NCBI GenBank assembly: GCA_030248195.1
Contig: JASAND010004253.1
Span: 40,223-104,222, forward strand
Direction: 5' to 3'
Source: Trissonchulus latispiculum
Lineage: Eukaryota; Nematoda; Enoplea; Enoplida; Ironidae
DNA: 64,000 nucleotides
Part shown: positions 23,640-34,439 of the stretch, in pieces
Layout of the letters: the number at the start of each line of letters is the position of its first letter
Position numbering within the stretch: position 1 is the stretch's first letter
Made by a program: the position numbers and the translations under genes
Notes under the pieces: generated by a model
Databases searched by the model: none
Seen by the model: only the letters and a program-made list of their open reading frames with translations
What the model was told of the DNA's origin: nothing

Positions 23640-25640
23640 TATTACGTAGGCTTTAATTAGTTAGCCTAAGCAGGTAGGTAGGCATTAGTTAAGGCAATTA
23701 ATATAAGTATTTAGTAGTTGACCATCTTCCAATATCAGAAATGCACCATAAAATGTCCAGTTTCGTACGTGTATTTGACCTAATCTTTGGGTCACGGGAA
23801 ATGAACCCATTTCCCGTGACAAATCAACAAAATCAGGCCAGACACAGGCCGAAAACGTTAACATTGGCGAGTGTTATTGTTTGCTCTGAAGATTGTGCAA
23901 AATTTGGTCAGAATCAATTAATTTCACATCAAAATGGCCCTAGAAGGCCGGTCTGTGCAAGGAAAGGATAAAAGCAAACGAAGTCTGAATATAGGTCGCA
24001 AACAGCGCATTTTTTGTACATTTCTCAAGATTATTTCGTTTAACTACAAGTTCAGTCAGGCCCAGCCGGGCCCAAGGTGGAAACCTTACGAATCATTTCG
24101 CCCAAGCAAGAAGTTACGGCAAGTTTAACTCGATTCTGAAAATATAAGCTAACAGAGGCCAGGAAGGCCCAATTGGTGACAAGAAGTTACCAGAAACAGT
24201 TAATATTGTCAAAAAGGCAATAACCAACGGTTTCCAGTCAATTCTTCAACTTGCAAGTTCAAATAGGGCCCAAAATACACATTTTGGGTCTGGAAAGCAA
24301 AGGAACGAGTAATGGTTGCTGGGTTCGATTCCCGCACCATAATCTTGTACTAATGGGTTTTAACCAATTTGATTCAGGTGCGGAGACGAAGCTACGCTGC
24401 TCTATCCGAATCTGAACTGCCCGTGGATCATTAGTCGTGTGTCTCTCAGATAGTCGTAGTCAGTTGCTCAGTTATTGGACCGCAGAAGTCCGGATCAGTT
24501 GTATCAGTCAGTCAGTCAGATAATCAGGATCAGTCAGTTTGGAAGGTACATAGACGGCCTGTATTGCCGAGTAGTAGATTGAGACAGAGACAGCGAGCGT
24601 AGCACCGCCTGATCAAAGTGGGAGGCTAAACCTGAAACCACCGAAAAGCTAGAACCTAATTCTTGAAAAAAAGGACTAAACCACTATTTCTCTTTTCTAT
24701 CACATCATGAATTCAACCGTTTTAGTCATCAATTTCCTGTCGGGAGGCGTTTCTCGCGTGTCACTGGCTTAATAGCCAAACCCAACCCCGCGAAGAAGAG
24801 GAAGTCATCAGATCCTGTGAACTTTGTAGTTGTTTAATTTTCGTTAACCAGGAATAAGTAAGGCAGAACCAGGAAAACTCCCCATTTTCTCCATTTCCTC
24901 AAAAAGTGTAATAATTAGGTAGTAAAGATAGAGTTTGAGAAAAGGAAGAAGAAGAGGTACAACCGAACCTTGTCCCTAAACTACATATAAATTGGGTAAT
25001 ATTGTCCTAAATTAGGATAATATTAATAATAACCTAAAGATGGTAACTGGCAACTCTGGTACAGTAAATTGAACACTGTACTGATCTGTAATTGTATCTG
25101 TTTTTGCACAGCCTGTAACGACCCCTAGTAGTAACACTTGTTGTATTGTAACTTGCCAGTCTGTTTAAAAGGTGTACCCATCATAGTTGTACGAACTGTA
25201 ATAAATACTTGGTGTGTCAGACTTAGAGTCTCAGAGTTGAACAGAGAGGCGCGACTGTCTCTGAAAGTCAGGCTCGATAGCCACATACAGAACTCACAGC
25301 CCAAAGCTCGGATCAGGACTACTCAAGGTAAGTTCTGGTGAGGAATCAGAAGACTCATCATCAATCCAGCGATCAAGACAAAGCAAGTGCTGACCCCTCT
25401 TGCTGATCAGCTGGAATCCAGTGCACTAAACGAACTCACAAAGAAGACCCCTACAAAGGTTGGCTGCAGGGAATCTCTGATTTTGGAACACCACCTTTCG
25501 GAGATCCGGTGCCTAAGTCCAGTTCGATAAGTGGGCGTGCTGACCTTCCGTGTAATCAAGTGCAGAGCGACTTCTGACACTAGACCGGAGAGCAGAGCGA
25601 TTTTTGACTCCGGATCCTAGCAACTTCATTACAGTTAGTA
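23640..25640. repeat. Right arm of the large fold-back element
   Basis: A diverged inverted copy of the left arm. It contains the GTCACGGGAAATG/CATTTCCCGTGAC hairpin (about 23790-23820), the GGCCCAAAATACACATTTTG hairpin (about 24269) and a B-box-like GGGTTCGATTCCCGCACC on the plus strand (about 24323-24340), which suggests a tRNA-derived piece. No protein gene. Confidence 0.7.
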
Positions 25641-25689
25641 GGCTGCTTTTTGGGTGAGTTTTCGCATATAATTAATTTCAGTTAGTTTA

Positions 25690-25890
25690 TACAAAAAAAT
25701 GCAAAAACTCACTCACTCACTGTCTCAGCAGCCATTCTACGCAGTCCCTACTTACCGACCTACCGACCTACGGAACTACTTCTACTTCTAAATCTACCTC
25801 CCACCTATCCTAGTGCACTAACAGGGGACGTACCGTATTCGATCCGGCGCTGGCAACCCCAGCAGCCAGGCGAGTGGAAGTCGCACGTAC
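25690..25890. repeat. Right copy of a 200-bp inverted pair
   Basis: Reverse counterpart of 23279-23485, with CTCACTGTCTCAGCAGCCAT and TCCGGCGCTGGCAACC. It may mark the outer boundary of the fold-back composite. Confidence 0.72.
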
Positions 25891-26671
25891 AACCACAAAT
25901 TAGCATATTAGCATATATGACTCGCTTTTTCTAAGGGTCACAGATGTCGCGATTGGTTTTAAAATCGACCCTCTCCGATTTCCTTCATTTTCACATATGT
26001 TGTACCCATTATTGGTCGAAGTATCACTGCGCAATCCGTTTCTCCAAAGTCCCTCGTATGCGTGAGAAAATGGCCTTCAAAGTTTCAATTTCAGCTCATT
26101 TTGAAGCAATCTGGACCGATCAACTTTGAAGACTGCTAACTGAAGCTTGGATTGCTCGATTTGGCTGAAACTTTGCATGCATATTAGCCAACATAAGTAC
26201 TAATCACATGTCGAATTTGAACCAAAACGGTTAACTACTGCTCGTGTTCTGATCAAAAACAGGTCTCAGATCGGAGTCGTCAAAACCATCATTTTCACGG
26301 TTTTTCGACTGTAGCCAAAAACATAGGTTAGGGAAACGGCTGATTTTTTATGGTAGTTGTAGGCTCATATTGGGGCCACACGCTCTGTCAATTTCAGCCA
26401 AATCGGTTTGGGCTTTTGAAGTCAAATTGGCACCAGAAGAGGCGTCGGCCAATTTTCGGGAATCGCCAAATTTCTCATTATTTTACTTCCACAGCTTGAT
26501 AGGAACAGAAAAACCGTATACCCTTCCATCAGTTAATCACTCTAAGCAGTAGAACGAGGTGTGCCAAAAATTGTTTTATTCGGTTAAGGTACTAGTCGTC
26601 GGCAACGCTTTGAATTTTGAAGTCCACGTCCAAACCAGACTTATCATAACTTGGCATGGCTTGGCATTTAA

Positions 26672-26942
26672 CGAGCGCTAGCGAGAAATGCATGCATTTT
26701 TGGGACTTGTGTCAAGAAGAAAAGTTGTTCAGCTTGTCAAAAGCTTTCGAATGAGCTAAAATTCGTACTGTTTCGAACAACTTTAATTTTCACGATTTTG
26801 TACAGTGTGGTCAAAAATTACGAAATTTTGAACTTGTTCGAAACAGTATAAATTTTAGCTCATTCGAAAGCTTTTGATAAGCTGAACAACTTTTCTTCTT
26901 GACACAAGTCCCAAAAGTGCATGCATTTCTCGCTAGCGCTTG
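26672..26942. mobile_element. 271-bp hairpin MITE flanked by TTAA
   Basis: The arms CGAGCGCTAGCGAGAAATGC and (reversed) CAAGCGCTAGCGAGAAATGC continue inward through AAGAAAAGTTGTTCAGCTT. TTAA flanks lie at 26668-26671 and 26943-26946. The right TTAA is shared with the next element. Confidence 0.8.
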
Positions 26943-26946
26943 TTAA

Positions 26947-27921
26947 GGTGGTGATTCCCTTTGGTCACAAAAGTTTGCACCATTATTACTTGTTCATTAC
27001 TTGGAGTTAATAAACCATTTTTAGATCAAAATGTAGCTTGACATTTTCTCCTTTTAATGCATACCATGAAACTAATGTTGCTTTTTTAAAATATTTTTGA
27101 CACATTTTAGAAGAAGTATAATTTTCCAGATTTTTTGCAGACTCAAGTATATTTTTTCGCGAGACATCGGTTATATCATTCGATACCTCCATCAAATAGC
27201 TGGGTACGATTTTTTATTTTTTGTGAAATCGCTCTTCGTTATAGAGAAATAAGCTGAAATGTGTGCGTAACCTGTATTTTGCCAACTTTTTCCAAATTTG
27301 TCAAGCGATTACTTTAGCTAGAAAGCAGTAATCGGGGCAACTAAAAAAACGTCCCTGGGTATATTTGTGCAGAACTCATTTGTTATGTAGCAGCCCTCCA
27401 ACTTGCATGGTGAATGATTCACAATCTTTGGAAAAAAATTGGTCGTGTTTTTGCAAAAACTACATTTTTCATGATAGCAGCCTACGGGATAGCTGTTGGA
27501 AGACGATCATCCATCGGATAATTTGCCCCTGTGAGACCTTCAGATCGACGCCCTTAGTTTGATTTTTGTGTAGTTCAAGAAATGATGGATTATTTGATTT
27601 TTGCAAAAATGAGAAGTTTTCGACGTCAAAACAAGAAAATCGGCTATATCGCAAGCTAGAGAAAAGATAGAAAGTTGCTTTAAAAAGCAAAAATGTGAAG
27701 CTCTACAAGATCTTTCAAATGAATATAGTCATAGCTGTATAGCTGCTGCCAAACTTTCAGAAATTGGAGAAAACCGCCCTGATCGGAAATCCCGAATTTT
27801 TGAATCGGGATTGCGCGGAGGGCGTTAGAACGCTAAAAGAACTTATTTCGGAAAGTTTCATCAAATTTCATCTTGATTTACGCCGCCAAACAACAATATG
27901 TGTCCAAAAGGAATCACCACC
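26947..27921. mobile_element. TTAA element, GGTGNTG family, copy 3 (complete)
   Basis: The flanks are TTAA at 26943-26946 and 27922-27925. The ends GGTGGTGATTCCCTTT and (reversed) GGTGGTGATTCCTTTT are inverted. It is 975 bp and non-coding. The outer flanks GGCTTGGCAT and ATGCCAAGCC join to a perfect palindrome around TTAA once this element and its neighbour are removed. Confidence 0.82.
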
Positions 27922-28104
27922 TTAAATGCCAAGCCATGTCAAGCTATGATAAGTTTGGTTTGGAAGTGGACTTCAAAATTCAAAGCGTTGCCGACGACTA
28001 GTACCTTAACCGAATCAAACAATGGCACACCCAGAGAGCCGCACTGAATAATACTTGGAGTTAAGAGCCATTTTTATATCAAAGGGGTGTTAACCGAATC
28101 AAAC

Positions 28105-28771
28105 AATGAGAAATGCGTTTGTACTACGATTTTACCTACTTTTTCCAAATTTGTCAAGCGATTACTATAGCTAGAAAGCAGCAATCGGGGGCAACTAAAA
28201 AATCGTCCCTGGGTATATTTGTGCAGAACACATGTGTTCAGTATCAGCCCTCCAACTTGCATGGTGAATGCTCCACAATCTTTGGAAAAAAATTGGTCGT
28301 GTTTTTGCAAAAACTACATTTTTTATGATAGCAGCCTACAGGATAGCAGCTGAAAGACGATCATGCGTCGGATAATCTGCCCTGAGACCTTCAGATCACG
28401 CCCTTAGTTTGCTTTTACGGCTTGCGTAGTTCAAGAAATGTTGGATTATTTGATTTCTGCAAAAATGACGTTTTTTCTACGCCAAAACAAAAAAACGGAA
28501 TCTCCGGAGAGAAAAGCTAGAGACTTGCTTTAAAAAGCAAAAATGTGAAGCTTAATGAGATCTTTCGAATGCATATAGTCATAACTGTATAGCAGCTGCC
28601 AAACGTTCAAAAATTGGGAAAAACCACTCTGACCGGAAATCTCGAATTTTTGAATCCGGATTGCGCGGAGGGTGTTAGAACGCTAAAAGAACTTATTTCG
28701 GAAAGTTTCATCAAATTTCGTCTTGATTTACGCCACCAAATAACAATATGTGCCCAAAAGGAATCACCACC
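28105..28771. mobile_element. TTAA element, GGTGNTG family, copy 4 (truncated)
   Basis: A direct repeat of about 27285-27921, sharing for example CCAAATTTGTCAAGCGATTA and GGTCGTGTTTTTGC. It ends GGAATCACCACC next to TTAA at 28772-28775. The left part is missing. Confidence 0.75.
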
Positions 28772-29405
28772 TTAAACTGATAGAAGGGTATACGGTTATT
28801 CTGTTCCCATCACGCTGTGGACGTAAAATATGAGAAATTTGGAGATTCCCGAAAAGTGGCCGACGCCTCTTCTGGTGCCAATTTGACTTCAAAAGCCCAA
28901 ACCGATTTGGCTGAAATTGACAGAGCGTGTGGCCCCAATATGAGCCTACAACTACCATAAAAACTCAGCCGTTTCCCTAACCTATGTTTTTGGCTACAGT
29001 CGAAAAACCGTGAAAATGATGGTTTTGACGACCCCGATCTGAGACCTGTTTTTGATCAGAACACGAGCAGTAGTTAACCGTTTTGGTTCAAATTCGACAT
29101 GTGATTAGTACTTATGTTGGCTAATATGCATGCAAAGTTTCAGCCAAATCGAGCAATCCAAGCTTCAGTTAGCAGTCTTCAAAGTTGATCGGTCCAGATT
29201 GCTTCAAAATGAGCTGAAATTGCAACTTTGAAGGCCATTTTCTCACGCATACGAGGGAATTTGGAGAGACGGATTGCGCAGTGATACTTCTACCAATAAT
29301 GGGTACAACATATGTGAAAATGAAGGAAATCGGAGAGGGTCGATTTAAAAACCAATCGCGGCCTATGGCACAATCTGTGACCCTTAGAAAAAGCGAGTCA
29401 TATAT

Positions 29406-30240
29406 ACATACAGCCCCGATTTGGTCATTTTCCCGAAAAAACTGGCATTTTTGCAAAAAAATTAGTTTTTTCGAAAAATTTTTGAGGGAGGGGGTCGTCG
29501 AAAAATCGGTTCTCCGTTAGAAAACTGAAAAATTTTCCAATTTTGAGATATTGTTAGCGATTTTTAAGGTAATTAAGCAAATTTTTTTAAGCTAATTTTC
29601 TGAAAATGTTCGAACTTTTGGCTAAAAATTTGCAAAAATTCAGGTAGGGGGTTGAAAATTTTTAAGGGGGAGGGGTGGCTACTCTGCCATTTGGGGCAGG
29701 GTCCCCCCCAACACCATGGTTTCACCGGAAATTTCGGTTGGGGGGGGGTAAGGTCTGGAAATTTGGTGGTCGACTCTTGAAATGTGATGGATGGGGGGTC
29801 CCCAAAAAATAGAGACCTCAAAAATTCCAAAAAAACTGGCCTAAAGCAAAATTTTCTGTATTTTAACGTGAAAACAAAACTTGTTTTGACAGTTTTAGGC
29901 GTTTATACGCCGTTTTAAAGCGATTTTGAGACTAATTTGAGAAAAATTTTTCAAAAAACATTTTTGGGCAAAATTTAGCTTACTTTTTGGCTCCAAAAAG
30001 GGCTGGGGGGGTTGGGCGGGGGTAGCCGAAAGTTGGGGTGGGGAAGGGGACGTCGAAAATTTTGGGGGGGGGGGCATTATAGGGGGTGGAAAATTTTGGG
30101 GGCAGTACCCCTCACCCATAGTTTCACCGGAAATTTTGGTTGGGGGAGGGTAAACTTCGAAAATTTGGCGGTCGACTCCCGAAATGTGATGGGGAGTACC
30201 CCCAACAAAAACCCCCCCCCCCCCCCCAAATTGCACAGGA
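29406..30240. repeat. G-run-rich dispersed module
   Basis: The module contains GGTTTCACCGGAAATTT and GGTCGACTCCCGAAATGTG between long G runs. About 30007-30230 is repeated almost exactly at 45640-45850, and related pieces lie at 53580-53650 and 54230-54600. About 29520-29640 is matched in reverse near 54730-54850. Glycine/proline-rich open frames here are by-products of the base runs. Confidence 0.7.
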
Positions 30241-32213
30241 AAACTTTATCCGGAAAAAGTCTGGAAAAAAGCTCAGGGCGCCTACTATTCCTATTTTTCC
30301 TATTTTTTCCTATATTTTTCAAATATTCGTATTTTTTCCTATTTTTGCCTAAAATTCCTATATTTTCCTATTTTTTCATGAATTTTGGGAAGATTTTATT
30401 ATATTTTAACTGGAAACTAAACATCAGTAAGATTTTCTGTTTTATATTATATGCACCTTCCAATGGGGAATTCTTTAAATTTTTGGCTCCGCCGGAATAC
30501 CATTTTCTCTTTATTTGTTATATCGATTTAATTCTCGCCTTTGAAACAATGTTTCAATAATTTGTTTTGGTGAAGTTGTCGCTCAAGTGGTATATACGTT
30601 GTATACCCCAAGCATTAGCATAACGTTCCTTTGGGGGGATTTTTGGAAATTCTGTATCTTTTTGTTCAGTGATTTTTGAAACTCTATAATTATATATCGC
30701 AAGTTTAGAAGTTGGAAAGAGCTTTATGCATCGCGTTAAAGCTTGAAATCAGTACATTCTCAAGGTTTTTAACCTTTTCTTTTCTTCGAAACTTTCGAAA
30801 AATTCACTTCCGTCATTTCACCGAAGACGCTTTAGATTGAGTTAGCATCTCCCAAGTCCCAATAAATTCTCTGAAAACGCTAATTTACATCAGGACAAAT
30901 ACCTCATTCATAAAATACCAGATTAATCTTTTTATATAAAGGTTTCAATATATTTTTTCTTAATCCAAAAACCTCGTCAACATTTTGTTGGGGGTTTGAA
31001 ACGTCTTGAATATTTTATTTTTCCACTAAAAGCTAAGTCTCGAAGTAAACCTTAATTGATTTCATTTTAAAAGTTTTGAGCTACAGATCAGAAGTCCACT
31101 CGACAAAAATTTTGTGCCTTCGACGCACCGTTGTTGTTCTTCATTCTGTCAAGGAATGGGCAAAATCAACCAGCTGTAAATTTTGTTGTATATATACATA
31201 GCCGTTTTAATAGCATAAAAACTTAATTTAATCAACTAAATTTTAACAGTAACAGTTGCACTTGCAAGCAACTCGAGCTTATATACATATTTTGTGAAAT
31301 TTCAAGTTTTTCTGTAAATTGGGATTTGTAAATTTTCACTTCTAAAGAATCGGCTTTTAGACACTCTCTGAATGTAGGTAAAAGTAGCAAGAAAATTAGA
31401 AGTGAAAAATTAGAGTAAGTTCGGTAGTTATATACGCACTTTTGTCTGAAAAATAGCAAAAATTTGTGGAGATTTGCGCTACGCTACGGTGGGGTCGCCT
31501 GTGTTTTTTGTGAAAAAACTGCGAAACTCCGCACTTTTTTGAAAATTCCGCAACTTTCTTCGGAGCTCTGCGTAAAGTTCCTTAAAAATTTTTGGCTTTG
31601 AGTAGAAATATTCAATTATCTCAGATGAAAATTAAACGTTTTCTACATAGACACCTTTCGTACATATCCGAGTTAGAATACCTAGTAATAGTTTATATAA
31701 TGAAATTCTTTCAGCATTAACAAATTTCCTGAAGTGGTTTTAAGAAGTACTTACTACAAGAGTAACCCCACGCACTCTGGTGTTGTATGAACTTATATAT
31801 ATTTATACGTATTCATTCGTTGTACAGAGTCGTGGATATACTTATATACTTAACCAGTTTAGACAACCAAGTACACAATATAATAATCCAAGATCTTACC
31901 AGAATCCCTCGAAAAAGATAGATTTCAAGCTGGAATTATCCAGAAACCTTTAGCTTTTGCTGGGGGCTACCGCCCCCAGATCCCTGCTTCCTTTTCAATT
32001 CATGTTTTCTGATCTTGGCGTCGTGCTGAAATGTGGTTGCGCTGTTCTTTTTATGTTTTCCACTTTTCTTTCCGAAGTTAATTTTTATCTGATTTATTTT
32101 AAAATTTTATAAATGTTGCCAAACCGCAATTGCAAACAATTTCCTTTCTTTGGCAGTTTGCTTACATTTTAGATTTTTATTGACGGCCGAAACTAAAGTT
32201 TTGAGTGTTTCTA
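30241..32213. other. No recognisable gene or element
   Basis: AT-rich sequence. About 30290-30370 is a T-rich imperfect repeat of TATTTTTTCC and CCTATTTTT. GGGGGCTACCGCCCCCAGATCC near 31960 is a short GC dyad. Nothing else could be assigned. Confidence 0.5.
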
Positions 32214-32585
32214 CTGGGCTTATTCTAGTGGGCCCCCCCCATAAACACCGTTCCCCCCAAAAAATCGTTCCCCCCAAAAATCGCCCCCCCCCCCCCGAAC
32301 AAGTGGGTGCCCCTTTTGGTACCAACTTTTGCCCTGAAAAAATCGCTCAGAAGGCCCAATTTTCAAAAATTTTCCGGCTTTGCCGCAGATTTTTAGTCGA
32401 TTTTTGCCTATTTAAGCGCTATTTTTGCACTAAAAACGAACTTTTTTTGGCGATTACTATAAAAATAGCGCTATTTTTAGCATGTTTTTAGAAAAATTTT
32501 GAAAAATCCCCCCCCTCCAAGAATGACTCGCCCCCGAGGGCCCCCAAAGAGCCCCCCCAAGAAAATTTCCCTAGAATAAGCCCAG
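32214..32585. mobile_element. MITE with CTGGNCTTATTNTA ends and short TSD
   Basis: The ends CTGGGCTTATTCTAG are inverted, flanked by TTTCTA at 32208-32213 and 32586-32591 (5-6 bp). It is 372 bp, full of C and G runs, and contains one GC-hairpin/A4T5 motif near 32364-32390. The superfamily is not recognised. Confidence 0.78.
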
Positions 32586-33179
32586 TTTCTATTAAGAATT
32601 TTCCTCAGTTTTACAATATTTTCCAGTTCCATATTTTTCCTATAGCTTCTCCAGCTTCAAGCTTCATATATATTAGCTTTTGCAGCGCCGTCCTCAAACT
32701 CGCCCCCTTCTAAAGTGCTCCTCCCAAAACATTGAATGCTCAAAAGCACACTCCTTTGATACGTATCAAAGTTTGCCCCGAAAAAACACTAAGAAGTTTA
32801 AATGCTAAAAAATTTTCCGGCTTTGCCGGTTACTTGATTTTTGCCGTCGTGCACTAAAATTAAAAACTTTATCCATGATGTCATAAAAATTTTAACATAT
32901 TTTAAGAAAGTTTTCGAAATCCCCTCAAGTTCCCCTCGAGAAAAGTTCCATATAATAAGTCTTGGACCAAGACTTGGCTACTGGACATTTGTCGTTGAAA
33001 TTTTGCGAAGTTTGACCGAAATTGACGGCATACTTGCGCTGGAAAAATTCCTATATTTTCCTATTTTTTGCTAGAAAAATTCCTATATTTTCCTATTTTT
33101 TTCGGGAAAAATTCCTATATTTTTTCCTATTTTTTCTAAAATGCCCAGTAGGCGCCCAGAAAGCTGGAAAAATTTTTTA
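32586..33179. other. AT-rich stretch with one GC-hairpin motif
   Basis: No gene. AAAATTTTCCGGCTTTGCCG near 32810 is one of the recurrent hairpin motifs. CTATATTTTCCTATTTTTT repeats occur at about 33050-33140. Confidence 0.5.
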
Positions 33180-33485
33180 ACGCTAAAATTTTTCCAGACT
33201 TTTTCCAGGTTTTTTCTGTTGTTTGGAAAAAGTCTGGAAAATATATACCTGGAAAAATTTTTCCAGACATTTTCCAGATATTTTCAAGATATTTTCTAGA
33301 TTTGGAAAAAGTCTGGAAAATCCCTGGAAAAAGTCTGGAAAACGTTTTTCCAGGCATTTTCCAGATTTTTTCCGGACTTTTTCTAGACTTTCCTATGTTT
33401 TTTCCAGGCATTTTCCAGACTTTTTCTAGCCATTTTCCAGACATTTTCCAGACTTTTTCCAGATATTTTACAAATCTAGTAAATC
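33180..33485. repeat. Minisatellite TTTTTCCAGAC
   Basis: Tandem imperfect copies of TTTTTCCAGACATTTTCCAG and close variants. It is the same core as the array at 44515-45440, in the opposite orientation and without the long spacer unit. Open frames here (repeats of WKKSGK) are artefacts. Confidence 0.85.
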
Positions 33486-33589
33486 TAGAAAATATTTGAA
33501 AAACATGTTTTTAGAAGATATTTACGGTTAATCTAAGCATATTAGCCATGGGGAGGAGGTAATCCGCATTTTGTGAAACTGGGCTGGAA

Positions 33590-33990
33590 CTTCATATTAA
33601 GGCAGCAGCAGTTTTATATACTTTATTTCTATTACATAGTTTAATTTTTTTCTTTCTTTGGTTCATACTCGCATGCTCTTACCTGTTTTAATTTTCAATA
33701 AAAATTCATTAATACTGTCGTGCACTATTATTTCTATGCTAGCAAGGTTCTGTTTTTGCCATTTTAAGGATAAAAACGTAGTTTTTCTAGTGTGTTATAC
33801 AGTGACGATGGCGATTTTTGTTGTTAACAGCGATTTTTGAATATATAACGCGTGAATACAATATGATAAGTGTAAATTTTAACGCACAACCTACAATTTA
33901 ACCTACAATAACGCACAACCTAAAAATTCACAAAATTTGGAAGGCCTGAATTTTTTGGCTGATGGCCTAAAAAATTTGAGTCGTTGAGGC
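33590..33990. repeat. Dispersed repeat, uninterrupted copy
   Basis: A reverse copy of 47395-48230. It includes CGCGTTATATATTC (reversed), which is the empty target site of the hAT-like MITE at 47546-47982, and the TTTGAGTCGTTGAGGCC segment that also occurs near 47420 and 49395. Confidence 0.75.
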
Positions 33991-34439
33991 CAGTTGAGGT
34001 CGGGATTTCTCCATTAGGAGGGAGGGCCTCCCCGACCCCAGGTATACCTATGCTTGCAGGGCTGCCGCGGTTTCTTTTTCCCTTTTTCAAGGTGGTCCTT
34101 GTTTCTGCAAAACTCAGAAAATCGACAAAAATATTCTTATATGGTGGTGATATTGTTTACTTAGTTTTTCAATTCAATAGCAAAATAGCAATCATCAATC
34201 GCGAAGTCAGCATGGAGATTCGCGATCAATGATCATGACTTTCGCGAAACTTGGCCGAAATCGTCCTTGTTTTTCGCGATAACTGTCGATTTAGCCGTCT
34301 CGATCACGACTTCCACATAATCGCTTTCAGTTAGCGAATTTTCGGGAACTTCGCGAATTCACGATGTCGAACGATTTTTCCTACCTTCGAAACGCGACGT
34401 GGCGGCCCCCCCCCACCCCGCCCCCCGTATCCGCCCCTG
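33991..34439. other. Possible hAT-like remnant, no gene
   Basis: About 34390-34438 ends in a C run and GTATCCGCCCCTG, which resembles the right end of the hAT-like MITE at 35628-35988. The left end is not clear. Repeated CGCGAA or TTCGCGA words fill 34200-34390. Confidence 0.4.

Larger units (their letters stand above)
12506..25640. mobile_element. Large fold-back composite element
   Basis: Inverted arms define this element. The left arm is 12506-12544, 15660-17705 and 19107-19175; it is split by two later insertions (12548-15656 and 17710-19102). The right arm is about 23640-25640. Matching landmarks include TACACGGAAGGTCAGCACG (15675) with its reverse near 25542, GGTGGTGTTCCAAAATCAGAG (15737, first part) with its reverse near 25480, GGGTTCGATTCCCGC in both arms, and TTGGAAGATGGTCAA (19119) with its reverse near 23718. 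Without the insertions it is roughly 8.6 kb. No transposase or other protein was found, so the class is unknown. Confidence 0.7.
25914..29405. mobile_element. Nested palindromic element with TTAA insertions at dyad centres
   Basis: The outer arms (about 25914-26548 and 28776-29405) are near-identical inverted copies; for example, TGACTCGCTTTTTCTAAGGG on the left is matched in reverse near 29390. The arms meet at a TTAA (CAGTTAA on the left, TTAAACTG on the right). Inside lies a second inverted pair (about 26561-26667 and 27926-28032), again meeting at TTAA, then the elements at 26672-26942 and 26947-27921, then a truncated copy at about 28105-28771. No protein is encoded. Confidence 0.78.
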
